DNA from: Aurantimonas sp. Leaf443
GTDB lineage: Bacteria > Pseudomonadota > Alphaproteobacteria > Rhizobiales > Rhizobiaceae
Direction of reading: 5' to 3'
DNA length: 64,000 nt
Assembly (NCBI RefSeq): GCF_001425575.1
Contig: NZ_LMRD01000008.1
Span: 205,171-269,170, forward strand
Shown here: in pieces, positions 8,899 through 17,380 of the stretch
Numbering within the stretch: the first letter of the stretch is position 1
How the letters are laid out: every line of letters starts with the position of its first letter
Program-made: the position numbers and the translations under genes
Notes under the pieces: model-generated
The model's database searches: none
Seen by the model: the letters and a program-made list of their open reading frames with translations, nothing else
Told to the model about the DNA's origin: nothing

Positions 8899-9612
8899 TT
8901 GAACCCGTCGTTCGATCCCAACCACGCGTTTCCGGGCGACGAGGTCGACGACGCGCGTCCGACGGACCGCGAGATGCGCCAGCGCCGCGAGTTCCAGCGG
9001 GCCCGCCGCCACTCGCGCCTCGTCGGCGCGATGAAGATCGGCCTGCCGCTGGTGGCGGTCGTCATCGTCGTGGGCGGCATCGCCGCCACCTGGCTCGCGC
9101 GCGCCCTGCCGGGCGACGTGTCGCTCTCGGGCGCGACGATCCGCGACGGGCAGGTGGTGATGCAGGATCCGCGCATGTCGGGCATCGACAGCCGCAACCG
9201 CCCCTACGAGCTCGTCGCGCGCCAGGCCACGCAGGCGCTCAACGGCAGCGGCATCACGCTCGACGGCGTCAGCGCCCGCGTCAACATCGACGACGACACC
9301 AAGGCCGACATCGTGGCGGCCTCCGGCTTCTACGATCCCAAGACCGAATCGCTCAACCTGACCCGGGACATCACCGTCGACACCACGAGCGGCGTCTCCA
9401 TCGCCCTCCAGGGCGCGCGGATCGACATCCGGAACGGGGCGATGGCCGGCACCGGCCCCGTCCTCATCGAGACGGCCCGCCAGACGATCAGCTCCGGCTC
9501 GGTCGACATCGAGGCGGGCGGCAAGGTGATTTCCTTCGGCGGCGGCGTTAAGATGATTCTCCATCCCGAAGACACCGACCGGCCGCAGAAGCAGGCTTTG
9601 AAGAGCGAGTAA
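8899..9612 (+). CDS. lptC: LPS export protein LptC
   Basis: A 237-residue single-pass inner-membrane protein: a charged cytoplasmic N-terminus, a transmembrane helix at ~46-68, and a periplasmic LptC/YrbK-type beta-jellyroll domain ending in GGKVISFGGGVKMILHP. LptC links the LptBFG extractor to the periplasmic LptA bridge. The start is taken as TTG at 8899, with GGAGG about 10 bases upstream; no ATG lies at a suitable site. The family is weakly conserved, but position directly ahead of lptA and lptB (3 bases to lptA) makes the call solid. Confidence 0.88.
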   Translation: MNPSFDPNHAFPGDEVDDARPTDREMRQRREFQRARRHSRLVGAMKIGLPLVAVVIVVGGIAATWLARALPGDVSLSGATIRDGQVVMQDPRMSGIDSRNRPYELVARQATQALNGSGITLDGVSARVNIDDDTKADIVAASGFYDPKTESLNLTRDITVDTTSGVSIALQGARIDIRNGAMAGTGPVLIETARQTISSGSVDIEAGGKVISFGGGVKMILHPEDTDRPQKQALKSE

Positions 9613-9615
9613 CCC

Positions 9616-10257
9616 ATGGGCCTGAACCTGTTCCGCGCGCGCCCCCTGTCCGGCCGCCTCGCCCTTGCCCTGTGCGGCCTCGCCGCGCTGGGCGCCGCGC
9701 CTGCCTCGGCCCAGGGCTCGCCCGGCCTCGGCCAGAGCTTCACCGGCCTGCAGGTGAAGGGCGACCAGCCGATCTCCATCGAGTCCAACCAGCTCGACGT
9801 CGACGACGGCAAGGCCATGGCGACCTTCACCGGCGACGTGACCGTGCAGCAGGGCCCGACCGAGCTGAAGACGGGCAAGCTCGTCGTCACCTACAAGCGC
9901 GGCGCCAACCGCGCCGAGGGTCAGGCCGCGCCGGAGGCCGGCACGCCCGGCGCCCTGCCCGGCGGCTCCGACCAGATCGACCGGCTCGAGGCGACCGAGA
10001 AGGTCTACGTGCGCTCGGCCGACCAGATCGCCACCGCCCAGCAGGCGACCTTCGACATGAAGACCCAGCTCGTCACCATGACCGGCGACGTCGTCCTGAC
10101 GCAGGGCAAGAACGTCGCGCAGGGCTGCCGCCTGACGATCAAGATGGATTCGGGCGTCGCCCGCCTCGAGAACCGCAACTGCCCGGGCGGCACCAAGCCG
10201 GCGGCCGGCGGGCGCGTGCGCCTGATGCTGACGCCGGGCGCGGACCAGGCGAACTGA
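9616..10257 (+). CDS. lptA: LPS transport periplasmic protein LptA (OstA)
   Basis: A 213-residue periplasmic protein. A Sec signal peptide (~1-32, ending ASAQ) is followed by the OstA/LptA beta-jellyroll, with the repeating pattern QPISIESNQLDVDDGKAMATFTGDV and FDMKTQLVTMTGDVVLTQG. LptA subunits form the bridge that carries LPS across the periplasm. It begins 3 bases after lptC stops and ends 5 bases before lptB starts, so the three form one operon. A Gly/Pro/Ala insert at ~100-120 lengthens a loop. Confidence 0.92.
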   Translation: MGLNLFRARPLSGRLALALCGLAALGAAPASAQGSPGLGQSFTGLQVKGDQPISIESNQLDVDDGKAMATFTGDVTVQQGPTELKTGKLVVTYKRGANRAEGQAAPEAGTPGALPGGSDQIDRLEATEKVYVRSADQIATAQQATFDMKTQLVTMTGDVVLTQGKNVAQGCRLTIKMDSGVARLENRNCPGGTKPAAGGRVRLMLTPGADQAN

Positions 10258-10262
10258 GCCCC

Positions 10263-11120
10263 ATGGCGATCGACGCCCGCCCGATGCCGACCGCCCTCGG
10301 CGGCACGCCTCGCCCGCGCGCCGGCGAGCCCGCGGACCGGCAGGCCCTGTCCGGCTCGGCCGACTTCACCCATGGCGGCCTGACGCTGGAGGAGATGTCC
10401 GGCACGATGATCGCCGCCGGCCTCACCAAGACCTATCGCGGCCGCCGCGTGGTGGACGATGTCGGCCTCGCGGTCCGGCGCGGCGAGGCCGTCGGCCTTC
10501 TCGGGCCGAACGGCGCGGGCAAGACGACCTGCTTCTACATGATCACCGGCCTCGTGCCGGTGGATGCAGGCCGCATCACGCTCGACGGGCACGACATCAC
10601 CGCCGTGCCGATGTATCGCCGGGCGCGCCTCGGCATCGGCTACCTGCCGCAGGAGGCCTCGATCTTCCGGGGCCTGTCGGTGGAGGACAATATCCGCGCC
10701 GTGCTCGAGATCGTCGAGCCGGACCGCGACACGCGCGAGCGCGAGCTGACCGAGCTGCTCGAGGAGTTCCACATCGCGCATCTGCGCAAGCAGGCCTCGA
10801 CCTCGCTCTCGGGCGGCGAGCGGCGGCGCTGCGAGATCGCGCGCGCACTCGCCTCCAAGCCGACCTTCATGCTGCTCGACGAGCCCTTTGCGGGCGTCGA
10901 CCCGATCGCGGTCTCCGACATCCAGAGTCTCGTTCGCCACTTGACGAAGCGGGGCATCGGGGTGCTCATTACCGATCACAACGTGCGCGAGACGCTCGGC
11001 CTCATCGACCGGGCCTATATCATGCACGCCGGCGCCGTGCTGACGCACGGCACGCCGCAGGAGATCGTCGACAATGTCGACGTGCGCCGCTTCTATCTCG
11101 GCGACCAGTTCACCTTTTAA
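10263..11120 (+). CDS. lptB: LPS export ABC transporter ATPase LptB
   Basis: A 285-residue ABC ATPase that powers LPS extraction by LptFG. All motifs are present: Walker A GPNGAGKTT (~80-88), Q-loop LPQEAS, signature LSGGERRR, Walker B FMLLDEPFAGVDP and the switch His in ITDHNVRET. Relative to E. coli LptB (241 residues) it has an N-terminal extension of ~45 residues (Pro/Ala/Gly rich). The start ATG at 10263 is 5 bases past lptA; an internal ATG (MSGTM) would give the shorter canonical form, so the true start is uncertain. It is followed by rpoN in the order common to alphaproteobacteria. Confidence 0.93.
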   Translation: MAIDARPMPTALGGTPRPRAGEPADRQALSGSADFTHGGLTLEEMSGTMIAAGLTKTYRGRRVVDDVGLAVRRGEAVGLLGPNGAGKTTCFYMITGLVPVDAGRITLDGHDITAVPMYRRARLGIGYLPQEASIFRGLSVEDNIRAVLEIVEPDRDTRERELTELLEEFHIAHLRKQASTSLSGGERRRCEIARALASKPTFMLLDEPFAGVDPIAVSDIQSLVRHLTKRGIGVLITDHNVRETLGLIDRAYIMHAGAVLTHGTPQEIVDNVDVRRFYLGDQFTF

Positions 11121-11304
11121 GCAGACCGGCGAAAAAAGCGCCGTTTCGCCGGCCCCGGACCCCGGGGCGCGATTGACATGCAAGAAGCAGACCAGTTTGA
11201 TTGGAGCCGCCCGGATCGTCCCCGCGGCGCCCGTTCGGCACGGTCCGCGACCGTCCCGGCGGCGCGGCGCGAGGCCCGGAGCCCAGTCGAAGGGTCGCGT
11301 CACG

Positions 11305-12816
11305 ATGGCTCTGTCCGCCAAGCTCCAACTGCGCCAGTCCCAGTCGCTGGTGATGACGCCGCAGCTCCTGCAGTCGATCCGGCTCCTGCAATACAGCCAG
11401 CTCGAACTGCAGGCCTTCATCGACGCCGAGATCGAGCGCAACCCGCTCATCGCCGTCGACGCGGCGGGCGAGAGCGGGCCGGACACCGACTGGACCGGCG
11501 AGGCGGCCGAGGCGGCGCCTGGCCCGGCGGAGGCCGGCGAGACGCCCCTGACGGGCGCCTGCGACGATGCCGCCGCCTTCGACGACGCTTTCGAGGCCGT
11601 GCCCGATCCCGCCCGCGACGCCGGCCTTGCGGCCCGGGGCGAGGCGACCGGGCCCCTGCCGTCCCTGCCCTCCGGCGGACCTGCCTTCGACGGCGGCATC
11701 GAGGATTTCGGCGCCGGCGCGCCCTCCCTCCAGGAACACGCGCTCGGAGAGGCGCGCGATGCCATCACCGACCCGCGCGACCTGTTCATCGCCGCCGCCA
11801 TCGTCGACGAGCTCGACGAGGCGGGCTATGCGCGGATCGACATCGCCGAGCTCGCCGCCGCGCTCGGCGCGGAGGAGGCGCGGGTCGCCCTGGTGCTCGC
11901 GCGGCTGCAGGGCGAGGCCGAGCCCGCCGGGCTCTTCGCCCGCGACCTCTCGGAATGCCTGGCGCTGCAGCTGCGCCGCCTCGGCCGCTACGATCCGGTC
12001 ATCGCCACCGTCCTCGACAATCTCGACCTCCTCGCCCGGCGCGACTTCGCCACGCTGCGCCGGCTGACCGGCGAGGACGAGGCGGGCCTCCTGGAGATCC
12101 TCGCCGAGATCCGCGGCCTCGACCCGCGGCCGGGCCAGGCCTTCGCCAGCGAGGGGGCCGAGCCCGTCACGCCCGACGTCATCGTGACCGAGGGACCGGA
12201 CGGCGCCTGGCAGGTGGAGCTGAATCCCGAGGCCCTCCCCCGCGTCATTGTCGACAATCACTATGCCGAGACGATCGCGGCGGGCGCCGTCGCCGATCAC
12301 GAGCGGGCCTTCATCGGCGAGTGCCAGCAATCGGCCAACTGGCTGGTGCGCTCGCTCGACCAGCGGGCGCGCACCATCCTGAAGGTCGCCGGCGAGATCG
12401 TGCGGCGCCAGGACGGGTTCCTGACGCGCGGCATCGGCGCGCTGCGCCCGATGACGCTGATGTCGGTGGCCGAGGCCGTCGGCATGCACGAGTCGACGAT
12501 CAGCCGCGTCACCGCCAACAAGTTCATGGCCACACCCCGCGGCACGTTCGAGATGCGCTTCTTCTTCACCGTCGCCATCGCCTCGGTCAGCGGGGGAGAC
12601 GCGCATTCGGCCGAGAGCGTGAAGCATCGCATCCGCGGCCTCGTCGACGCCGAGGGCCCCGGCAAGGTCCTGTCGGACGACGACATCGCGGCGGCGCTGA
12701 AGCGCGAGGGCGTCGATCTCGCCCGCCGCACGGTCGCCAAATACCGCGAGGCGCTCGGCATCGCCTCCTCCATCCAGCGCCGGCGCGAGATGAACGCCCG
12801 GCGTCTCGCCTCGTGA
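11305..12816 (+). CDS. rpoN: RNA polymerase sigma-54 factor RpoN
   Basis: A 503-residue sigma-54. Region I is the Gln/Leu-rich stretch LRQSQSLVMTPQLLQSIRLLQ and IERNPLI; an acidic variable region II follows (~55-150); region III has the core-binding part, the HTH with MTLMSVAEAVGMHESTISR (~390-410), and the diagnostic RpoN box ARRTVAKYRE at ~473-482, which contacts the -24 element. Sigma-54 directs nitrogen-, dicarboxylate- and flagellar-type genes with activator ATPases. The ATG at 11305 begins the canonical MALSAKLQLRQSQ. It is 184 bp downstream of lptB on the same strand and precedes hpf and ptsN. Confidence 0.96.
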   Translation: MALSAKLQLRQSQSLVMTPQLLQSIRLLQYSQLELQAFIDAEIERNPLIAVDAAGESGPDTDWTGEAAEAAPGPAEAGETPLTGACDDAAAFDDAFEAVPDPARDAGLAARGEATGPLPSLPSGGPAFDGGIEDFGAGAPSLQEHALGEARDAITDPRDLFIAAAIVDELDEAGYARIDIAELAAALGAEEARVALVLARLQGEAEPAGLFARDLSECLALQLRRLGRYDPVIATVLDNLDLLARRDFATLRRLTGEDEAGLLEILAEIRGLDPRPGQAFASEGAEPVTPDVIVTEGPDGAWQVELNPEALPRVIVDNHYAETIAAGAVADHERAFIGECQQSANWLVRSLDQRARTILKVAGEIVRRQDGFLTRGIGALRPMTLMSVAEAVGMHESTISRVTANKFMATPRGTFEMRFFFTVAIASVSGGDAHSAESVKHRIRGLVDAEGPGKVLSDDDIAAALKREGVDLARRTVAKYREALGIASSIQRRREMNARRLAS

Positions 12817-13167
12817 ACGGGCGCCCCGCCCGGTCGTTGCGCCGTCCCCTTGGCGGCGAAACGTGTCCAGGCGCAGCTTCCGCCGGACCGCGCGCCCGTC
12901 CTGCGGGCGACCTGCCGCAGGCGGGGACGCCAGGGGCGAAATCGGCGATTTCCGGCACGAGCAGGGAAATCGCCCATGGCCTTGCGCGTTGACAGCTATG
13001 CGGTTCGTTCCTAGAAGGCGCCACCCTTCCAATGCCGTCGCTGGCATTCGGCGCCCTGCCGGGAACGGACCGTCCCAGCGGCGGATCGACGCCGCAACCG
13101 AGATCAATGTCGTGCGCCCTTGCGAGGCGTCACGGCGGCGACGGTTTTCTCTAAGGAGCTTCCCGCG
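12817..13167 (+). other. Intergenic region between rpoN and hpf
   Basis: A 351-base gap with no credible gene. It contains a sigma-70 like promoter (listed separately) about 150 bases ahead of hpf and an AAGGAG ribosome binding site just before it. No hairpin terminator is evident after rpoN, so readthrough into hpf is possible as well. Confidence 0.6.
12989..13016 (+). promoter_or_regulatory. Probable sigma-70 promoter of hpf
   Basis: A -35 element TTGACA at 12989-12994 and a -10 like CTAGAA at 13011-13016 with 16 bases between them. It would give hpf-ptsN a transcript separate from rpoN. The call rests on consensus match alone. Confidence 0.55.
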
Positions 13168-13749
13168 ATGAGTCTTCGAGTTTCGGGCAAACACATGGAT
13201 GTCGGCGAGTCCTTCCGCGCGCGGATCGAGGAGCGCATCGGCGACTCGATCGGCAAGTATTTCGACGGAAACTTCTCCGGCACGGTCGTCGTCACGCGCG
13301 AAGGCTCGCGCTACGCGACGGACTGCGTGCTCCACCTGGACAGCGGCGTGGTCTTCCAGGCCACGGGTCAGGCCCACGAGCCCGAGTCGAGCTTCGCGGA
13401 CGCGGCCGAGCGCATCGAAAAGCGCCTGCGCCGCTACAAGGGCCGCCTGAAGGACCATCACGGCAATTCCAACGGCATGGCCCGCGAGGACATCGCCTAT
13501 GCCGTCATGGCGCCGATCCCCGACGAGGAGGAGGAGGTCCCCGAGGACTACGCGCCCGCCATCATCGCCGAGACCTCGATGAAGGTCGGCACGCTCTCCG
13601 TCGCCGGCGCCGTCATGCAGCTCGACCGCCAGGACAGTCCGGTCGTCGTCTTCCGAAATGCCGGCACGGGCGATGTGAACATCGTCTACAAGCGGGCGGA
13701 CGGGAATTACGGCTGGGTCGACCCTTCCTCCATGAAGGCCCTTGCCTGA
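13168..13749 (+). CDS. hpf: Ribosome hibernation promoting factor, long form (HPF)
   Basis: A 193-residue long-type HPF. The N-terminal S30AE domain (~1-100) shows LRVSGKHMDVGESFRARIEERI and VHVTREGS-like strands; the C-terminal dimerisation domain (~130-190) carries KVGTLSVAGAVMQLDRQDSPVVVFRN and YKRADGNYGWVDP, typical of long HPFs that pair 70S ribosomes into 100S dimers in stationary phase. The ATG at 13168 follows AAGGAG and starts at the conserved MSLRVSGK. The rpoN-hpf-ptsN order is classical and links ribosome dormancy with nitrogen signalling. Confidence 0.93.
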   Translation: MSLRVSGKHMDVGESFRARIEERIGDSIGKYFDGNFSGTVVVTREGSRYATDCVLHLDSGVVFQATGQAHEPESSFADAAERIEKRLRRYKGRLKDHHGNSNGMAREDIAYAVMAPIPDEEEEVPEDYAPAIIAETSMKVGTLSVAGAVMQLDRQDSPVVVFRNAGTGDVNIVYKRADGNYGWVDPSSMKALA

Positions 13750-13809
13750 TCTCGCGGCAAGGTTGAGATGGGCAGTCCGATGGGCGTAACAGGCAGAGGC
13801 GGCGAACGG

Positions 13810-14274
13810 ATGGAGCTGGACAGCTTGCTGGCGCCGGCCGCCATCCTTCCCGAGGTCAAGGCCGCTTCCAAGAAGCAGCTGTTGCACGAACTCGCCCACA
13901 AGGCCGGCGAGATCACCGGCCTGCCCGAAAAGGCGATCCTGGAGACCGTGCTGCAGCGCGAGCGGCTCGGCTCGACGGGCGTGGGGAACGGCATCGCCAT
14001 TCCCCATGGCAAGCTCGACGGGCTCGACCGCATCGTCGGGCTCTTCGCCCGCCTCGTGCGGCCGGTGGAGTTCGACTCCCTCGACGACCAGCCCGTCGAC
14101 CTCGTCTTCATGCTCCTGGCACCCGAGAGTTCGGGCGCCGAGCACCTGAAGGCCCTGTCCAAGGTGGCCCGGCTCCTGCGCGAGAGCGAGACGGTGGAGC
14201 GCATCCGCCACACGCACGATGCCGGCGCGATCTACGCGCTGATGACGAACCACACATCGCGCAACGCGGCCTGA
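13810..14274 (+). CDS. ptsN: PTS IIA-like nitrogen regulatory protein PtsN (EIIA-Ntr)
   Basis: A 154-residue EIIA of the fructose/mannitol superfamily, the terminal phospho-acceptor of the nitrogen PTS; it regulates K+ uptake, sigma-54 linked and PHB functions in alphaproteobacteria. The phosphorylated His66 sits in NGIAIPHGK. I use the ATG at 13810 (MELDSLLAPAAILP), which matches the usual PtsN start and length; two ATGs lie in frame upstream (13768, 13780) and would add a non-conserved leader. It ends just before a hairpin terminator closing the rpoN-hpf-ptsN unit. Confidence 0.92.
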   Translation: MELDSLLAPAAILPEVKAASKKQLLHELAHKAGEITGLPEKAILETVLQRERLGSTGVGNGIAIPHGKLDGLDRIVGLFARLVRPVEFDSLDDQPVDLVFMLLAPESSGAEHLKALSKVARLLRESETVERIRHTHDAGAIYALMTNHTSRNAA

Positions 14275-14302
14275 TCGCCAGGGCCGAGGCCCGCACGAAC
14301 GG

Positions 14303-14338
14303 AAAAGCCCGCCGGCGAGATCCGCCGACGGGCTTTCC
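14303..14338 (+). terminator. Rho-independent terminator after ptsN
   Basis: Near-perfect inverted repeat: AAAGCCCGCCGGCG paired with CGCCGACGGGCTTT around a GAGATC-type loop, followed by TTTCCTG. It lies 30 bases beyond ptsN and between convergent genes, so it may serve both strands. Confidence 0.85.
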
Positions 14339-14416
14339 TGCATTCTAGGGCTCCGTCTCGGGCGACCGACGGCCGGGATCGGCGCGGTCGTCCCGGCGGC
14401 GGGCTGCGGCCGACGC

Positions 14417-14668
14417 TCAATGGAGGCTGAGCGTCTCCAGCTCGTTCTGCGAGGCGCTTTCGAGGATGGAGCCGCGATCGTCCGAGACGGCGAGCGGCGT
14501 GCCGTCGGCGGAGAACAGCGCCCAGAGATTCTGGCCCGGGCGGATGGACTGCGCGGCGGGGAACTTGGCGCGGATGTCGTCGGACGACATGCGGCGCAGA
14601 TAGGCGAGATGACCTTCGCCGATGGCGGCGAGATCGGTCGGCGTCACGGTGAGGGTGCGATGGCCCAT
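14417..14668 (-). CDS. DUF1150 family protein
   Basis: An 83-residue acidic protein of the DUF1150 family: LAAIGEGHLAYLRRMSSDD near residues 13-31, then a C-terminal part with LWALFSADGTPLAVSDDR. The family is confined mostly to alphaproteobacteria and is usually found just downstream of a small heat-shock gene, exactly as here (38 bases after hsp20). Function is unknown; co-transcription suggests a heat-shock role. The ATG at 14668 follows AAAGGAGA-type Shine-Dalgarno sequence. Confidence 0.85.
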   Translation of the reverse strand: MGHRTLTVTPTDLAAIGEGHLAYLRRMSSDDIRAKFPAAQSIRPGQNLWALFSADGTPLAVSDDRGSILESASQNELETLSLH

Positions 14669-14706
14669 GATGATCGTCTCCTTTCGAGGCAAACGAAGCG
14701 GTCCCG

Positions 14707-15141
14707 TCAGTCGGCGACCGCGATCTTGATCTTGCGGACGACGCGTTCCGGCTCTGGCTTGGCGAGGTCGATCGAGAGGAGCCCGTTGCGCAGCTCCGCC
14801 CCCGTGATGCGCATGCCCTCCGCAAGGAGGAAGCATTTCTGGAACTGCCGCGCGGCGATGCCGCGATGCAGGTATTCGCGAGAGGCGTCGTCGGCCTGCT
14901 TGCCCCGCACGAGAAGCTGGTTCTCCTCCACCGTCACCTCCAGCTCGGATTCGCCGAATCCGGCGACCGCGAGGGTGATGCGGATGAGGTCGTAGGAACG
15001 GTCCTCGCCCTCCGCAGGGCGGACCCGCTCGATATTGTAGGGCGGATATCCGTCTCCGCCCTTGGCAATGCGTTCCAGCGTCTTCTCGACGCCGTCGAAG
15101 CCGAGAAGAAGGGGGCTGGAGAACGGCGTCATCCGGCTCAT
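14707..15141 (-). CDS. Small heat shock protein Hsp20 (alpha-crystallin, IbpA type)
   Basis: A 144-residue class A small heat-shock protein of rhizobial type. N-terminus FSSPLLLGFDGVEKTLERI, alpha-crystallin domain from YNIERV to KIKIAVAD, with the conserved C-terminal strand GLLSIDLAKPEPE and EYLHRGIAARQFQKCF typical of IbpA. It holds unfolding proteins in a refoldable state during heat stress. A sigma-32 type promoter lies ~60 bases upstream (separate entry), and DUF1150 follows in the same unit. Confidence 0.92.
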   Translation of the reverse strand: MSRMTPFSSPLLLGFDGVEKTLERIAKGGDGYPPYNIERVRPAEGEDRSYDLIRITLAVAGFGESELEVTVEENQLLVRGKQADDASREYLHRGIAARQFQKCFLLAEGMRITGAELRNGLLSIDLAKPEPERVVRKIKIAVAD

Positions 15142-15206
15142 GAAACGTCAGGTCCTTAACAAGCGACTCCTTCGGAAGAGCCCGCTGGCGGCACCCTCCC
15201 GACCAC

Positions 15207-15238
15207 GAATATGGGGCCGGAAAGGACGGGCTTCAATG
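15207..15238 (-). promoter_or_regulatory. Heat-shock (RpoH, sigma-32) promoter of hsp20-DUF1150
   Basis: Read on the minus strand: TTGAAG (complement of 15231-15236) followed after about 14 bases by CCCCATAT (complement of 15209-15216). This matches the sigma-32 consensus CTTGAA / CCCCAT-T closely and lies ~65 bases ahead of the hsp20 start codon, the expected place. Confidence 0.8.
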
Positions 15239-15357
15239 TTCCTGACGGTCCGGACCTCTCCTCGTCCTGCAACTTCCGCGCCGATGATGGGCCGCGAAGC
15301 TTAACGCATCGCAAAACGCCCCGCCTGCGCGCCCCGCGCGAGCCAGGGCCGAGGGCT

Positions 15358-15864
15358 TCAGGAGGCGATGGTGGTGGCGCCCGGCCTGAAGGTCAGCGCG
15401 ACGCCGTTGATGCAATGGCGCTTGCCGGTCGGCTGCGGGCCGTCGTCGAAGACATGGCCGAGATGGCCACCGCACCGCGCGCAATGCACCTCGGTGCGCG
15501 GGTAGATCAGCTTGTAGTCGGTGGTCGAGCCGATGGCCCGCTCGGAGACCGGGGCGTAGAAGCTCGGCCAGCCGGTCCCGGAATCGAACTTCGTCGCCGA
15601 GGAATAGACCGGATTGTCGCAGCCGGCGCAGGCGTAGAGGCCGGCCTGCTTGTTCTCGTTCAAGGCGCTGGAGAAGGGCCGCTCGGTCGCCTCCTCGCGC
15701 AGGACGGCATACTGGTCGGGCGACAGCTTGGCCTTCCAGGCCTCCGGCGCAAGCTTCACCGGAAAGTCGCCTTCTGCCGCCTCGCCGCGGCGCTGCAGGA
15801 AGGATGCGGCGCCGAGGGCGCCGACGGCGGCCAGCGCCGTCTTCAGGAAACCGCGTCTCATCAT
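15358..15864 (-). CDS. msrB: Peptide-methionine (R)-S-oxide reductase MsrB with Tat signal
   Basis: A 168-residue MsrB that reduces methionine-R-sulfoxide in proteins. Zinc ligands are Cys79/Cys82 (CAGC) and Cys128/Cys131 (CARC), the catalytic Cys is Cys151 in RHCINGVAL, and GTGWPSF and HLGHVFDDGP are standard. Unusually it starts with MMRRGFLKTALAAVGAL, a twin-arginine signal peptide (RRGFLK), so it should act in the periplasm after folding with its zinc. The ATG at 15864 is preceded by GGGAG; the second ATG three bases on would serve equally. Single gene. Confidence 0.92.
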   Translation of the reverse strand: MMRRGFLKTALAAVGALGAASFLQRRGEAAEGDFPVKLAPEAWKAKLSPDQYAVLREEATERPFSSALNENKQAGLYACAGCDNPVYSSATKFDSGTGWPSFYAPVSERAIGSTTDYKLIYPRTEVHCARCGGHLGHVFDDGPQPTGKRHCINGVALTFRPGATTIAS

Positions 15865-16078
15865 GGGGTCACTCCCGCCTCGTTGAGCGACGGGCCGGAT
15901 CGTCTCGCGCCAGGGCGGGGGCATGGGCGCCCGACACCGGCGAGGCCCGTCCGATCCCGGCCGACGCGTCGCGCCCGCTCGTCTGGTACGCCTTACATGG
16001 GGCTCCCGCGCCGTCTTTCGACGGCGCGGGAGGATTTCATGGCGTCGCACCCGGCACGAACGGGCCGGGCGAGAGGCC

Positions 16079-16645
16079 TTAGGGCATCAGGACGGCGTCG
16101 ATGACGTGGACGACGCCGTTCGACTGCATCACGTCGGCCTGCGTCACCGTCGCCTTGCCGCCCTTGGCGTCGGTGACGACGAGCTTGTCGCCCTCCATCG
16201 ACAGCGTCAGCTCCTCGCCGGCCACCGTCTTCACCTTGTGCATGCCGCCGTCGTCCTTGACCATCTTCATGGCCGCTTCCGACGTCGCCTTGGCGGGGAC
16301 CACGTGATAGGTCAGGATCTTGGTGAGCGTCGCCTTGTTCTCGGGCTTCAGCAGCGTGTCGACCGTGCCGGCGGGCAGCTTCTCGAAAGCTTCGTTGGTC
16401 GGCGCGAAGACGGTGAAGGGGCCTGTGCCGCCGAGCGTCTCGGCAAGACCGGCGGCCTTGACGGCCGCGACCAGCGTCGTGAGGTTGGAAGCCTTCGAGG
16501 CGTTGTCGGGAATGGGCTTGGCCGGGTCCATCGGCGCGCCGCCGACCATCGGCATCTCGCTCTGCGCGAAGGCCGCGCCGGAAAGGCCGAGGCTGCCGCC
16601 GGCCAGAAGGGTCGCGGCGAGCGCGGTGCGGATAAGGGTCTTCAT
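16079..16645 (-). CDS. Secreted fasciclin (FAS1) domain protein
   Basis: A 188-residue exported protein: Sec signal peptide 1-28 (ending AAFAQ), a short Met/Pro linker, then one FAS1 domain with both conserved segments, H1 (GPFTVFAPTNEAFEKLPAGT) and H2 (DVMQSNGVVHVIDAVLMP at the C-terminus), and the YHVVP motif between. FAS1 proteins act in adhesion or surface interactions; the bacterial MPB70-like ones have no firm biochemical role. The ATG at 16645 follows GGGAG. Monocistronic. Confidence 0.92.
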   Translation of the reverse strand: MKTLIRTALAATLLAGGSLGLSGAAFAQSEMPMVGGAPMDPAKPIPDNASKASNLTTLVAAVKAAGLAETLGGTGPFTVFAPTNEAFEKLPAGTVDTLLKPENKATLTKILTYHVVPAKATSEAAMKMVKDDGGMHKVKTVAGEELTLSMEGDKLVVTDAKGGKATVTQADVMQSNGVVHVIDAVLMP

Positions 16646-16818
16646 GATACGTCTCCCGTTGTATCGTTGAACCTCGTCGAGGTCGTGAGGAGATACGCAG
16701 CCGGGCAAGAATGTATGCGTCACGCGCCATCACGGATGCGTCAGGCGGGCTTTATCGCGCGCGGTCCGGCGCCGCCGAATCCGTCCGGGCGGAGCGAACG
16801 CAGCCCGTGACGGGGCGA

Positions 16819-17253
16819 TCAGTCGTCGACCCGCCCCCGCATGCGCTTGACGTCGGAGCGGCCCTTCTTGGCCTGAAGACGCCGCTCCATGGCGCCGCGC
16901 GAGGGGCGCGTCTTCTTGCGCGGCGGGGCGGGCGGCACGAGGGCGGCGCGCACGAGGTCGGCGAGGCGCTCGCGCGCGTCCTCGCGGTTGCGCAGCTGCG
17001 TGCGGAAGCGCGAGGCCTCGATGAGCACGTCGCCGTCCTTGGTCGCCCTCTGCCCGGCGAGCGCCAGGAGCCGCTCCAGGACGTCGGGACGCAGGACCGC
17101 GCATTGGGCGGCGCGAAAGCGCAGCTGCACGGCGGTCGAGACCTTGTTGACGTTCTGCCCGCCGGGGCCGCCGGCCCGCACGAAGGCCTCCTCGAGATCC
17201 GCCTCGGGGATCGTCACGCGCGACGAGACGCGCAGGCCCTCGGAGAATATCAT
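16819..17253 (-). CDS. arfB: Alternative ribosome-rescue factor ArfB (peptidyl-tRNA hydrolase)
   Basis: A 144-residue release-factor-like protein. The catalytic GGQ motif is at 31-33 in AGGPGGQNVNK, and the C-terminal tail is strongly basic (KKTRPSRGAMERRLQAKKGRSDVKR), which enters the empty mRNA channel of stalled ribosomes. It thus frees ribosomes stuck on non-stop mRNAs, as back-up to tmRNA. The ATG at 17253 starts the usual short N-terminus before the GGQ domain. Monocistronic, downstream of pckA but separated by the pckA terminator. Confidence 0.93.
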   Translation of the reverse strand: MIFSEGLRVSSRVTIPEADLEEAFVRAGGPGGQNVNKVSTAVQLRFRAAQCAVLRPDVLERLLALAGQRATKDGDVLIEASRFRTQLRNREDARERLADLVRAALVPPAPPRKKTRPSRGAMERRLQAKKGRSDVKRMRGRVDD

Positions 17254-17380
17254 GATCGCCGCGCCTTTCCGCCCCGCCCGTCGTCCGAGCCCTCGCGGCA
17301 TCGAGCCTCCGGGCTCCCCGAGAGGGCCGGACGGCACCCCGCGCGGGCCGCCTGCCTTACAGCACCGGGAGGCAAAAGGC

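Noticed and set aside
11110-14343. A 1077-codon open frame antisense to rpoN, hpf and ptsN
   Set aside because: It spans three real genes and intergenic DNA, and its product is low complexity; an artefact of GC content.
14275-14416. A small gene between ptsN and DUF1150
   Set aside because: The stretch is mostly the terminator hairpin and the end of the DUF1150 transcript; no start with a ribosome binding site.
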